64,000 nt of DNA, from the NCBI GenBank assembly GCA_032717465.1, contig CM064669.1, positions 41,452,019 through 41,516,018 on the forward strand. The letters run 5' to 3'. A program made the translations under genes and the position numbers. The notes beneath the pieces were generated by a model that was given only the letters and a program-made list of their open reading frames with translations, did not search any database and was not told where the DNA came from. The stretch comes from Coenobita brevimanus. Its lineage: Eukaryota; Arthropoda; Malacostraca; Decapoda; Coenobitidae. How positions within the stretch are numbered: position 1 is the stretch's first letter; each line of letters opens with the position of its first letter. Positions 11,933 to 21,460 of this stretch are shown here, in pieces.

Positions 11933-12085
11933 TTAAGCTCTTTAATTTGGTGATATTTTTAAATTAATATATTACTGCTACATCTAGATTCTAGACAGTT
12001 TTATTCAGTTTGGGAGAGACCTCAAGCAGTGAAAAGTTGCTATAAAGCTGAATAAAACAACCTGGGTTAACAAGGAAATAAAGTT
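11933..12085. mobile_element. TTAA-type hairpin element, short copy
   Basis: TTAA at 11933-11936 is followed by 'GCTCTTTAATTTGGTGA' (outer arm). The left inner arm is 'CTAGACAGTTTTATTCAGTT' and the right inner arm 'AAAGCTGAATAAAACAACCT', which are near-perfect inverted copies of each other. The right terminus is degenerate. Confidence 0.6.
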
Positions 12086-12871
12086 TACAGGAGTCTATAC
12101 TTGAAACTGTGGGGTGTTCCAGCGGACAAGGCTGGTGTTATTTTGTACTTTATAACGATGGGCGTAGGTCCGCTGTATCTTTAATAAATTCCAAGATAAC
12201 CCAGCTTTAGAGATCAATTTGGTGTCCTTTGGCTGTTTTCAGTAATCTGGTGGGTATAACTGAGTACAGCAACTTAAACAAAACCTTTTCTTTTCCAAAA
12301 TCTTTCCAATGGTGTCCATACGTCCATTGAAGCTTTAGTAATTTCCACGACAACCAAAGTTTTATGTCCTCTTTGACGCTTCCTTCAGCAATATGCTGGA
12401 GAATTTAGATAAGAGGCATTAAGGAGAACCCAGTACTTTTCTATAAACCTTTCAACCATGTGTTTAGGGCCACCATAACTTCAAAACTTTTCAACCATGT
12501 ATATGTAAGGCCACCATTAATTTCCGAGATAACGAGTTTTGGTGCTGAGCTCAACAACCCTATTACCGATGTGTCTGATAGTGTTCTCGTTCCCTTTGCT
12601 AGCTCAAACAATAATGAAAATACGTCACAGGATTGAATACAAGATCAGCAACGTCGTGAACAATTGGATAATTTCCGTTATATACTTACATTTATTTAGC
12701 TACTGATATAACTTAAAACCAACGCAACAGAAAAAAAAAAAAAAAAAACAGTCACCATAAATGCTGTAATATGACAGCTCAAATTTCGGCACAGTAATCT
12801 GGTGGCAAATGGTGTTAGCCAGTTTTTACTCTGTCAGTGGCAGTTTGCCACCTCATTCTAATGACATTTGT
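12086..12871. other. Unassigned AT-rich sequence
   Basis: No gene recognised. A short repeated phrase 'TTTTCAACCATGT' occurs twice near 12450-12505, and a poly-A run of about 18 lies near 12731-12748. Confidence 0.5.
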
Positions 12872-12879
12872 TACCTCCG

Positions 12880-13180
12880 CCAAGGAGGTTATGTTTTACC
12901 TCTCGTTGGTTTGTTTGTCTGTCTGTTAGCAGGATTACTCAAAATGTTATGAACGGATTTTGATGAAATTTTGTGGAAGGGTGGGCCATGGACTGAGGAG
13001 GAAATTATTTAAATATGGGGGCGGATCCGGATCCGGAGTCTCCCCCGCAATATCTCCAAAAGTTCTCAATGAATTTCAGTGAAATGTTGTGGAAAGATGG
13101 GCCAAGGACCAAGAAAAAAATTGATTAAATTTTGGGGCAGATCCGGATCCATTATCCGGGAATACTCAAAAACTTATGAA
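12880..13180. repeat. Widespread invertebrate repeat with CCTCCGCCAAGGAGG hairpin, two internal units
   Basis: It begins with the small hairpin 'CCTCCGCCAAGGAGG', then 'TTTGTTTGTCTGTCTGTTAG' and 'TATGAACGGATTTTGATGAA'. A second, related unit follows with 'GAAATGTTGTGGAAAGATGG' and another 'GATCCGGATCC'. This arrangement is familiar from dispersed repeats in many marine invertebrates. The same family appears inverted at about 56770-56995. No coding capacity. The superfamily is not assigned here. Confidence 0.75.
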
Positions 13181-13187
13181 AAAACTT

Positions 13188-13208
13188 GTGGTGGTGGTGG
13201 TGGTGGTG
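13188..13208. repeat. (GGT)n microsatellite
   Basis: About seven copies of the trinucleotide, adjoining the end of the preceding repeat. Confidence 0.9.
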
Positions 13209-13394
13209 ACGAGACTAACAATGAAAACGAAAGTAACAATAATAACCACTTTAAATGTACAAGAGTAAGATAAGTCGTGTAAATCCACACTTAATTGCTG
13301 TCGTCTGAATTCAGTAAAACACGAGTTGCACTGAAAATTATCCAGCACTTATTGGATAATAATGACTTACATTAAGATGGCTTTCTTTTTTTTT

Positions 13395-13585
13395 CATTCA
13401 TTTTATTGTCAAGCGAATTTTACTCAGTCTAGGGGAGAGTTCTCTAGTCAGTCAACCCCTCTCTGAATAAGAAGGCAATGTGTAACCCCCAGTGTTTGAA
13501 AATCTCATTTGAGTACTGTATCATCGTCTGGAAGTGGCAAGCCTATGACAGAGAATTCTCCTCGGGCTTAATGTGATAACCTCCC
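13395..13585. mobile_element. TTAA-type hairpin element, rearranged copy
   Basis: Left inner arm 'AAGCGAATTTTACTCAGTCT', a degenerate right arm 'CCTCTCTGAATAAGAAGGCA', and a second right-arm-like block 'ATCATCGTCTGGAAGTGGCA' near 13522-13541. The copy seems to be internally rearranged. Confidence 0.45.
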
Positions 13586-13597
13586 TTCAAACGATTA

Positions 13598-13601
<4 letters not shown>

Positions 13602-13660
<59 letters not shown>
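13602..13660. repeat. (CT)n microsatellite
   Basis: Perfect CT tract of about 58 bases. Confidence 0.97.
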
Positions 13661-13663
<3 letters not shown>

Positions 13664-13870
13664 CTAATTACCGCCAGTCAGCTTCGTTCTTATCAAGGGA
13701 CGCCTTTTGTAGCGAAGGTTAGAAACATCTCCATTAACTCCTCCACTACGACGATGTCTGACATATTTTTGGCCAGCTCCATGCTGCCCTTATTGTTAGT
13801 CGCGTTTTCTTTCCTGTAGTTTTGTTATCGCCCACCTTTAGAAGGCGAAGCGATAATGATTTTGCCTGCC

Positions 13871-13875
<5 letters not shown>

Positions 13876-13908
<33 letters not shown>
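13876..13908. repeat. (TG)n microsatellite at SINE 3' side
   Basis: Perfect TG tract directly abutting the SINE body. Confidence 0.97.
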
Positions 13909-13910
<2 letters not shown>

Positions 13911-14160
13911 TCACCGGGTCGGTCAGGATCACTTGATGGTCGTGATCGTCAGCATTTTACCCTCCCGGAAGGGAGCTGAGAGCTCATATAATCCGATCTA
14001 AGGGCAAGGCTGTGACCTTCACATACCCACACACCCGTCCCCTTGCTCAAGGGGGACAGTAACCACCCACTTCGTCAGTGAAACTTTTCACAACCTGAGC
14101 GAGGCGCGAACTCCCGTCTACCAGATGGCAAGCGAGAACGTTACCACTGCGCCAGCGAGC

Positions 14161-14162
<2 letters not shown>
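13909..14162 (-). mobile_element. tRNA-derived SINE
   Basis: On the minus strand, reading from 14162, the sequence begins with a tRNA-like head. An RNA polymerase III A box 'TGGCGCAGTGG' lies at 14144-14154 and a B box 'GAGTTCGCGCC' at 14103-14113, with tRNA-like spacing. The body runs to about 13909. Both sides abut (TG)n arrays: 13876-13908 at the 3' side and 14163-14224 at the 5' side. A further hairpin segment 'CGCCCACCTTTAGAAGGCG' at about 13830-13849 may be part of the 3' tail. No intact tRNA gene: there is no complete cloverleaf. Confidence 0.72.

Positions 14163-14224
<62 letters not shown>
14163..14224. repeat. (TG)n microsatellite at SINE 5' side
   Basis: Perfect TG tract of about 62 bases directly abutting the tRNA-like head of the SINE. 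Confidence 0.97.
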
Positions 14225-14229
<5 letters not shown>

Positions 14230-14389
14230 AGTGTCAGTACCAAATATACAGTGGTAGCATGCAAGACATTATCAAGATGGAATGGACAAAATAAATGACA
14301 ATGGAAGAGGTGCTACGAAGCGAGGCAACGGTTCAAACTTGGTGTGGTTTAGGTACAATATTGTAAACTGCAGAACCTAGTTAACCGCC

Positions 14390-15000
14390 TGCTTTAGTTG
14401 AAACAATTTAAGTTCGTAAAGAGTCGAATAGAATTATATTGGGACTACAACATCAAATTTAATTTAATTGTTCTGATTTCATGAAGAATTTGGATGAGGT
14501 ATTTTGTGTCTGCAGAGACGAGAAGAATTATTCTATGAATATACTGTAAAAATGAGACTAATTACTTTTAGTTCGTAAAGAGTTCAAGTAACTTACTTAT
14601 CATTAATAGAGGGTTAAGATGAATTATTCTAAATGAATTAATAACAAGTAGAATCAACTGTTCTCGGCATATAAAGACTCAGAGTAAATAACTTCGAATT
14701 TGTAAGGCCCGAACAATCCCCACACGTTTTAAGTTCAATTATTTCGACCCAGTAAAATATAGAAAATGAATCTATTAAAAGTCGAGACTATTTATTTTGA
14801 GTCCATAAAAGGCCCACGTGAATTAGTTGAACTCTGTTTCACAAATGAAGACGAATATTCTTAGATCATTAATAGTTAATGAACAACTATCAGGAGGTGA
14901 GATGAAATTATGTTTTGTTCATCAGGAATCGATAACAGAGATTAATAATTAAGTGTTCGTAAGGCCTGAATAACTGCCACCAGGAACTGTGATGAATTAT
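14390..15000. repeat. Degenerate tandem-like repeat with GTTCGTAAAGxxC motif
   Basis: Variants of 'AGTTCGTAAAGAGTC' recur near 14410, 14570, 14665, 14697, 14800 and 14951, for example 'TTTGTAAGGCCCGAAC' and 'GTTCGTAAGGCCTGAATAAC'. They are usually followed by A/T-rich text containing 'GAATTATT'. The spacing is irregular, about 90-160 bases. It looks like an ancient tandem array that has decayed. Confidence 0.5.
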
Positions 15001-15069
15001 TCCCATGGATGCGGACCCCACAAATGCTGGAAGGCCCCGCCTCAGAGGCCCCCACACCCCATCTTCCGT

Positions 15070-15440
15070 GCATTTACATGATTCTCACACGTCCACACAC
15101 ATAAGCCCTTCCCGTCTCTCCTGCCCTGCATTACTCCCTCTTTCCTCTCTAGTTTTCCTTCTCTTTCTTCCCTTTCCTTCCTTCTTCCCTCTCTTCCTTC
15201 TTTCTCCTTCTCTTTCTTCTAATCCTTATTCCTTCACTTTAATCCTTCTCCTTCTCTTTGTTCCTATTCCTTCCTCTTTCTTTTTCTTCCAACTTTCTAC
15301 TTCTCTTTCTTCCTTCTTCTACTTCTCTTTATTTCTCCCCTCCTCATTTTTCTCCCCTCCTCATTTTTCTCCTTTCTCTGTCCTCCTCCTCCTCCTCCTC
15401 CTCCTCCTCTTCCTCCTCCTTCTCCTCCTTCTTTTTTTTT
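15070..15440. repeat. Polypyrimidine tract ending in (CTC)n and T10
   Basis: A long C/T-only stretch with irregular TTCC/CTT content, then (TCC)n at about 15379-15431, then a run of T (15432-15440). The T run is the poly-A tail of LINE copy A read on the plus strand. The (TCC)n block matches the one on the other side of the LINE (18724-18770). Confidence 0.9.
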
Positions 15441-18400
15441 ATGCGAGGAAGAAGGAACCAAAGGCCATGATCCCGCAATGACAGCTCCCTCCAAGAGAAA
15501 AACAAAATACAAGAGAGAGCCAAATTCAAGATCCATTCACTTCGAGATGCCTGGACACACTGCGTTTGAAAGACTGGAGATCATAGGCAGCAGGAAATAC
15601 AGACAGAGGGAGACAGTTCCAGAGTTGACCTGTTGCATAAATGAAGGACTGGGAGTAACGGTTAACTCTTGCATTAGAAAGTTGGACAGAAAAGGGATGA
15701 GAGTTTGCTGCTAGACGGGTGCTATGCGCCCGTCGTAGAGGTGGAGGAATGCATGCAGACAGTTCAGAGGAGCAGTGACCATTAAAGTAGCGACAGAAAA
15801 GAGATAAAGACGCAACAGTGCGGCGAAGAGACAGAGGTTGAAGGGTGTCAGTAAGAGGAGGAGAGTTTATGAGACGAAAAACCTTTGATTCCACCTTATT
15901 GAGAAGAGCTGATTGTGGGGAGCCTCCCCACACATGAGAGTTGTACTCCAGACATGGGCGGATAAAACCCCTGGATAGAGTCAACAATTGTGCAGGGGTA
16001 AAGAAAGAACGGAGTCGGCTTAGCACACCCAATCTCTTGGAAGCAGATTTACAAGAGATCTAATATGATCTTCCCAAGATAAGTTCCGAGTAAATGAAAC
16101 CCCAAGCATGTTCAAGGATGATGCAGGATTAAGCTGAATATTATTAAACATTAGTGGGTATACCTGTGGAAAATTTTCATGGGTTGATAGGTGTGAGAAC
16201 TGAGTCTTAGATGCATTAAAAACAACAAGAATATTTTTACCCCAGTCAAAGATACAAGCCAAGTCAGACATTAGGTGTGCCATAGCCTCATCCCTTGTTT
16301 GTTGAAGTAACTGCTGAGATGGAGGTTCCAAGAACCGAATGGAAAGATGAAGGGTAAAGTCATCAGCGTATGAGTGGATAGGGTTAGATGTACAGCTTAG
16401 AAGGTCACTGATGAATAAAAGGAAGAGAGTTGGTGATAGGACGGAGCCCTGAGGAACACCACTGTTGATGGATCTAGGAAAAGAACGATGGCCGTCTACA
16501 ACAGCGGCTATAGAACGACCAGAAAGGAAGCTAGCGATGAAGGCACAGATAGAAGGATAGAAACCATAAGAGGGCAGTTTGGAAATTAAAGATTTATGCC
16601 AGACTCGATCGAAGGCCTTTGAGATGTCAAGTGCAATGGCAAAGCTTTCGCCAAAGTCCCGAAAGGAGGATGACCAGGAGTCTGAAAGGTAGGTGAGGTG
16701 ATCGCCAGTGGAGCATCCCTGACGGAACCCGTACTGACGATCAGAAAGAATGTGGTGATAGGAAAGATGCCTTTAAAATTTTCTATTGAGAATTGACTCG
16801 AAAACTTTTGAAATACAGGACGTTAAAGCAATTGGACGATAGTTGGAGGGTTGGGAGTGGTCACCCTCCTTTGGGACTGGCTGAATGAGAGCAAACTTCC
16901 AGCAAGAAGGAAAGGTACAAGTTGACAGACAAAGGCGAGTTTGCCTAGGCTGGGTGTAAGCACAGAAGCACAGTTCTTGAGAACAACAGGAGGGACTCCA
17001 TCATGCCCATATGCCTTGTTAGTACTGAGGCCAGTGATGGCAGAAAATACATCAGCTGAAGAAATTTTAATGTCAGCCATGAGGAAGTCAGAGGGGGGAA
17101 GTGATAGAGGAACAGCACCGAAATTGTCTATGGTGGAATTGGAGGAGAAAGTCTGTGCGAAGAGATCTGCTTTATCAGTAGAAGAAATAGCTACAGAACC
17201 ATCAGAGTAGAATAGAGGAGGGAAGGATGATGAGGTAAAGTTGTTAGAAAGGTTTTTGGTAAGATGCCAGACGTAGCGGGAAGAATTCGAGTTGGAGAGT
17301 TGAGAGCATTTAGTACGGATGAAATTATTTTTAGCAGAGTGAAGAACAGACTTAGCACGATTCCGGGCAGAAACGTAAAGATGATGTGATTCAGGGGTGG
17401 GTTGGCTTCTGTACCTTTTGTAGGCCCTCTCCTTGTTGCGGACAGCATAAGAACAAGCGTGATTAAACCAAGGCTTTCTTGCGTTAGTCAAAGGATATGA
17501 GAAAGGAATGTCTGCTTCCATGCCCGAGATAATAACCTCCGTAATGCGCAAGGCACACTCAGATGGCTCCCGGCAATGGAAGCAATAATCATTCCGGGGA
17601 AAATCAAAGAAGTACTGCCTGAGGGCCTCCCAATCCGCGGCTCCAAAATGCCACAGACGACGTTTCCCTGGAGGTTCCACAGGCCGTACCGGAGTGATAG
17701 GACAGGTTAAGGTGATAAGGTTGTGATCAGAGGAGCCCAACGGATAGAAAAGATTAACAGTGTGAGCAAAAGGATTAGTTGTAAGGAAGAGGTAAAGTAT
17801 GTTGGAGCTCTCCAAGGCAGTTTGGGATAGGGGTAGGGTGCTGTACAAGCTGCTCTAGATCATTAAGGATAGAAAAGATGTAGGCCTGTTTACCAGGTGG
17901 ATCAGTGAAAGGAGAGGAGAGCCAAAGGTGGTGGTGAACATTGAAATCTCCTAGAATGGAGATTTCAGAGAAAGGAGAAATGGATAGAATGTGTTCCATT
18001 GTAGAAGTAAGATAGTCGAAGAATTTTTGATAGTCAGTAGAATCAGGGGATAAGTAAACAGCACAGATATATTTAGTCAGAGAATGACAGGAATGCCGAA
18101 GCCAGAGTGTAGAAAATTCAGAAGAATCGAGTTCAGGAACACGAGAGCAAGATAAGTCGTTGTGTATATATACACAACAGCCACCTTTGGCTTTGAAATG
18201 AGTATAGAGAAAGTAGGAGGATACAGAAAAGGGTTTGCTGTCAGTTGCCTCAGACAGCTGAGTCTCAGTTAGAAAAAGGTGAGATTTAGAGGAGGCGAGG
18301 TGGTGCTCAACAAAGAGAACGTTAGAGGAAAGGCAGCGAATGTTGCAGAAATGAAGAAGAGAGTCGGACAGTGGTTCCAGGCACCTCGAATCGTCACCGG

Positions 18401-18723
18401 GAGAGGGGCGGAAGGTGAGGGCATTTATGGTCCCACCCCCTGGGGACTCCGAGGCTGGGTGATAAGACGCCATGATTTTTTTTTTTTTTTTAATTTTGGA
18501 AAAGGAAGTGTAGTGTGTACTGTGCATGTAGTTTGGTGTAGATAGTTAGAGAAATTTGTGTTGGAGAGCATGCTGGCCTACTCTTTGTGTAACTGAGACA
18601 CTGAAAAAGTTCAGCATAGGGGAATGGTCAGGAACTAGTCCTGAGGGCTGATGAAACGGGAGCTCCAGCACTCCCTGTCAATCCACCTCGGGAGTACTGC
18701 CCTGCTCGACTGGTGCTACAGTC
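15441..18723 (-). mobile_element. Jockey-like LINE, copy A (near full length)
   Basis: A non-LTR retrotransposon on the minus strand. Its 5' end is near 18723 and its 3' end is at 15441, followed by an A tail (T run 15432-15440 on the plus strand). About 250 bp of 5' leader precedes the ORF at 18473. Both sides are bordered by (TCC)n, which suggests insertion into a microsatellite. It forms the first unit of the ~6.02 kb tandem duplication. No gag-like ORF1 is visible, so either the element is slightly 5'-truncated or the family lacks one in this copy. Confidence 0.88.
15526..18473 (-). pseudogene. LINE copy A endonuclease/reverse transcriptase ORF, frameshifted
   Basis: The product would nick target DNA and copy LINE RNA in place. 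The start chosen is the ATG at 18473-18471 ('MASYHPASESPGG'). The apurinic-type endonuclease motifs appear in order: 'FCNIRCLSS', 'LTETQL', 'GDFNVHHHLWL' and 'GSSDHNL'. The reverse transcriptase follows with 'NKAYGHDGVPPVVL', 'ALDISKAFDRVWH' (motif A, catalytic Asp), 'SGVPQGSVLSPTLF' (motif B) and 'YADDFTLH' (motif C, catalytic Asp pair). A C-terminal region containing 'YNSHVWGGSPQ' ends at 15526. Frame changes occur near 17840, near 16850 and near 16050. The one near 16850 is shared with copy B, so it predates the duplication. Closest named relatives by motif are Jockey/BS-type elements. Confidence 0.85.
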
Positions 18724-18861
18724 TACTCCTCCTCCTCCTCCTCCTCCTCCTTTTCCTCCTCCTCCTCCTTTTACTGACACACATATACAGATAAACAGTT
18801 ACACACACACGGGAGCACGCACACATGCGCGCATGTACAATACATTCCTACATCCACCTCC

Positions 18862-18902
<41 letters not shown>
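18724..18902. repeat. (TCC)n and (CT)n next to LINE copy A 5' end
   Basis: (TCC)n with a TTTT interruption at about 18724-18770, then a short unique segment with CA-rich text, then (CT)n at about 18868-18902. The same arrangement recurs at 24760-24930. Confidence 0.95.
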
Positions 18903-18904
<2 letters not shown>

Positions 18905-19279
18905 AGTGTTTAGCCATCCTTCCTTTGTCTTTATTCTTTTACTCTTCTCTCCCTTCCAGCTACCACACTAACCTTTCTCTCTTTCTCTCTCTCTTTTTCT
19001 TTTCTCACTCTGGTTCCATCCTACAGCATCCTCGGTTCTCCTGCTTGTTTCTTTTTACCAAAAATACTTCGAAATAATTCCTATTCTACGGTGTCTTCAT
19101 CTGTAATTCATTTTTGCTTTTATCAACTGCTTTTATTCAGGTTCGAAGAATCCTTATTTTGAAAGTCTTAATGAAAGTCACATATAATACTCCAGTTCAA
19201 ATATCTCCTCCCTGCTGAATATTACCGGGTACAAGCGGTATATAGACATTTTGAAAAATAAATCCTAGTAATACAGGGG

Positions 19280-19484
19280 TTAACTACCTGAACCAGAGTC
19301 GTCATTTCTACTCTCTTCTTGCCATGTCCAGACGATTTCATTGGGCTCAGGAGGGCCTTTTTCAACTGTAGGGGAAGCTTTCATTATCTACTCCATTACT
19401 AGATGGCCATCCTTGGCTGAACAAAATCGTCTGGTAACAGCCTGACAAAACTACAGTAAGACGCCACTGTCGTGAAAGGATGAG
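19280..19484. mobile_element. TTAA-type hairpin element
   Basis: TTAA at 19280-19283. Inner arms: 'CCAGACGATTTCATTGGGCT' from 19328, and 'GGCTGAACAAAATCGTCTGG' ending 19434, which are inverted copies. The outer right arm is degenerate ('TCGTGAAAGGATGAGA'). Confidence 0.75.
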
Positions 19485-19494
19485 AAGCCTGTAA

Positions 19495-19735
19495 GTTACG
19501 AAGGATGGCAATAATTAAAGAAAAGACAAAAGTTAAAAGGATGACAAGGGTGAAAGGAATACCAAAAATGAAAGAGATGGCAAGAGGTAGAGGGATGGCA
19601 AAGTTAAAAGGATGGCAAGAGATAAAGGGTGACGAGTTAACTGAATGACAATACTAAAAGTGATGAGTTTAAGGTATGACAAGAGTTAAAAGGAAACTAG
19701 AGTTAACGGGAAGCAGGAGTTAAACGGACGTATTT
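19495..19735. repeat. Degenerate 17-18 bp minisatellite
   Basis: Successive variants of 'GTTAAAAGGATGGCAAG' fill the region, for example 'GGTGAAAGGAATACCAAA', 'AATGAAAGAGATGGCAAG' and 'AGGTAGAGGGATGGCAAA'. A paralogous copy lies at about 25520-25760. Confidence 0.8.
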
Positions 19736-19889
19736 TTAAAATTATATTTATTTTAGATCAGAAAATGGAATAAGAGAGATAAGATACAACCTTCATAGAT
19801 TCCTTCGGTACTAGAGGCCCTTCACAAGCTGAAGACGGTCATCTGGTGATGATAAGAGCCAGTTTTTTTTAATCGTAGTGATTGCTAAT

Positions 19890-20080
19890 CAACTCTGTAC
19901 GATAACCACTTTTTTATTTATTCTTTTTTCCACCTGACGATCTGATTCAGCTTAGGGAAAGGTTTTCCAGCTGGATGGATTTGAAACAACATACTTTCAT
20001 TCATGTACTATATCAAACAGTTTAATACAGTTGTCTAGTAGTAGCAAGAATGAATAGGGACATCGTACTGAAGTGGCTAA
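19890..20080. mobile_element. TTAA-type hairpin element
   Basis: Left inner arm 'CTGACGATCTGATTCAGCTT' (near 19935-19955); right inner arm 'AGTTTAATACAGTTGTCTAG' followed by 'TAGTAGCAAGAATGAATAG'. The right terminus is 'ACATCGTACTGAAGTGGCTAA', with degenerate TTAA at 20077-20080. Confidence 0.65.
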
Positions 20081-20561
20081 TGACAGAGTAAACGTACAAA
20101 GACTATTCATCCCTTCTCTTCTAGACGTCTCCCTCAGTATGAATGCAATCGACAGACAGGAGCAAATGTGATATGAAAATACCGTATCTAAGCAGAAGTG
20201 GTTAGCTAAGCAGGCCTTCACATGACCCCTTTTACGATGCAAAATGTAACCGTCTGTAGCCAGTTTGTTTTCATCTGGCAAAATATTCTTAATTCTTTAT
20301 AGCTCAGTTGATGGCCACGTGTGCTCATATTGGAGGTCTAAAATGACTAGTAACCAGGGAGACCCATCTCTCCCTAATAGTGAAAGCTCATCAAATTTCA
20401 TGCATCCACCACTTAGTATTCGGGGAGTGTCACAGTTCCCTAAGATGAAAATAAATCCCCTATAGTGGTAGCAAGAATGTACTGAATGACGCCATCGTAC
20501 TGAATGGGTTAAATCATTAAAAGTAAAATAAATAACTGAAGATGAGTTGTCATGGAGCCAT

Positions 20562-20769
20562 TTAGCCCCTTTAGTCCCACGCTGGAAGCATTTTTATTTT
20601 ATTCATGCTACCTCCATGTAATTTTACTCAGCTTAAAGGACGCTTTCCGAATGAAACAGTTTACAGTCTCAGTAACCCTCACATTGTCAGAGCTACTCCC
20701 TGTTGCGAATACATAGTCTCGGAGGAGCAAGAACAAAATGTGAAAACAGAATACCATTGTGAGAGTTAA
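20562..20769. mobile_element. TTAA-type hairpin element, back to back with the next
   Basis: Left outer arm 'TTAGCCCCTTTAGTCCCACG' from 20562; left inner arm 'GTAATTTTACTCAGCTTAAA'. The right part has 'GGAGCAAGAACAAAATGTGA' and ends at TTAA 20766-20769. The next element starts at the same TTAA. Confidence 0.68.
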
Positions 20770-20972
20770 CTCCTTTAATCCAATGACGTATTTTATAATT
20801 CGTTTTTTGGCGCATCCTGGCGAATTTTTCTTTCTTACAAATGACCAAAAGTATTGAATGGGATAATGCAGCCTACATCTAGCTCCTCCAGTTCAGTGTC
20901 TTTCTAGAGCTGAATAAAACGTCCAGTAGTAGCAACAATAAGAAATAAATATCATTTTAATCAACCCGCATT
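20766..20972. mobile_element. TTAA-type hairpin element, sharing TTAA with the previous one
   Basis: Left outer arm 'TTAACTCCTTTAATCCAATG' from 20766; right inner arm 'AGAGCTGAATAAAACGTCCA' near 20914-20933, followed by 'GTAGTAGCAACAATAAGAAA'. The right terminus is decayed. Confidence 0.65.
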
Positions 20973-20974
20973 CC

Positions 20975-21460
20975 CCACCGTTTTCTCTTAATCCCCTCAG
21001 AACTCTTTTCTTTCAGTCTGTTTAGCTCCTGTATTCCCTTTTCCTCGCTCCTCTCCTTTCCTCCCCTCCACTCTCCTTCACTCTTTTATGTCGCTTTAAT
21101 CCGAATCCTTGTGTTTTCCCCTCTATTCTCTTCTACCCTCGCCTCTGCTTCTCTCCCTGACACTCTTCCATCTCACTCTGCTTCGAACCCCTCCGTTTAC
21201 CCTCTCCCCTTTCGCTGGCATTCTTTCACTGACTCTCTTTTAACACCTCATCTCAGTTTCTTTCTTGTTTCTCTATTTTCTTACCTTCTCAGTTTTCGTT
21301 CCTCTTTCTATATCACATGACTTTTCTACTCCCTCTTCTTCACTCCTTTCTCTTTTCTTTTTTTCTGTTCTTTTTCTTTCCCTATCTGCTCTGGTCCGTA
21401 TGCCATTAACTTCTGACTCTTGCATTCCTTATAGTCTTTCTTTCTCTTTTTTTTTTTTTT
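20975..21460. repeat. Polypyrimidine-rich tract plus T14, left of LINE copy B
   Basis: C/T-rich sequence ending 'TCTTTCTTTCTC' and a run of 14 T (21447-21460). It is nearly identical to 27002-27487, with only one substitution seen (21184). It differs from the tract left of copy A, as expected if B's 3' end derives from copy C. Confidence 0.93.

Larger units (their letters stand above)
18724..21446. repeat. Segmental duplication flank, unit 1 (paralogue of 24760-27473)
   Basis: This ~2.7 kb of non-LINE sequence is repeated almost base for base at 24760-27473. Together with the LINE it makes the ~6.02 kb repeat period: 15441 to 21461 is 6020 and 21461 to 27488 is 6027. It holds four hairpin elements, a 17-18 bp degenerate minisatellite and a polypyrimidine tract. 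No host exon recognised. Confidence 0.95.

Noticed and set aside
13909..14162. Functional tRNA gene on the minus strand
   Set aside because: A and B boxes are present, but the anticodon arm and acceptor stem do not close; the long tail marks a SINE.
16941..17210. Plus-strand frames inside LINEs A and B (also 22962-23231)
   Set aside because: They are antisense to the LINE reverse transcriptase, with no independent evidence.
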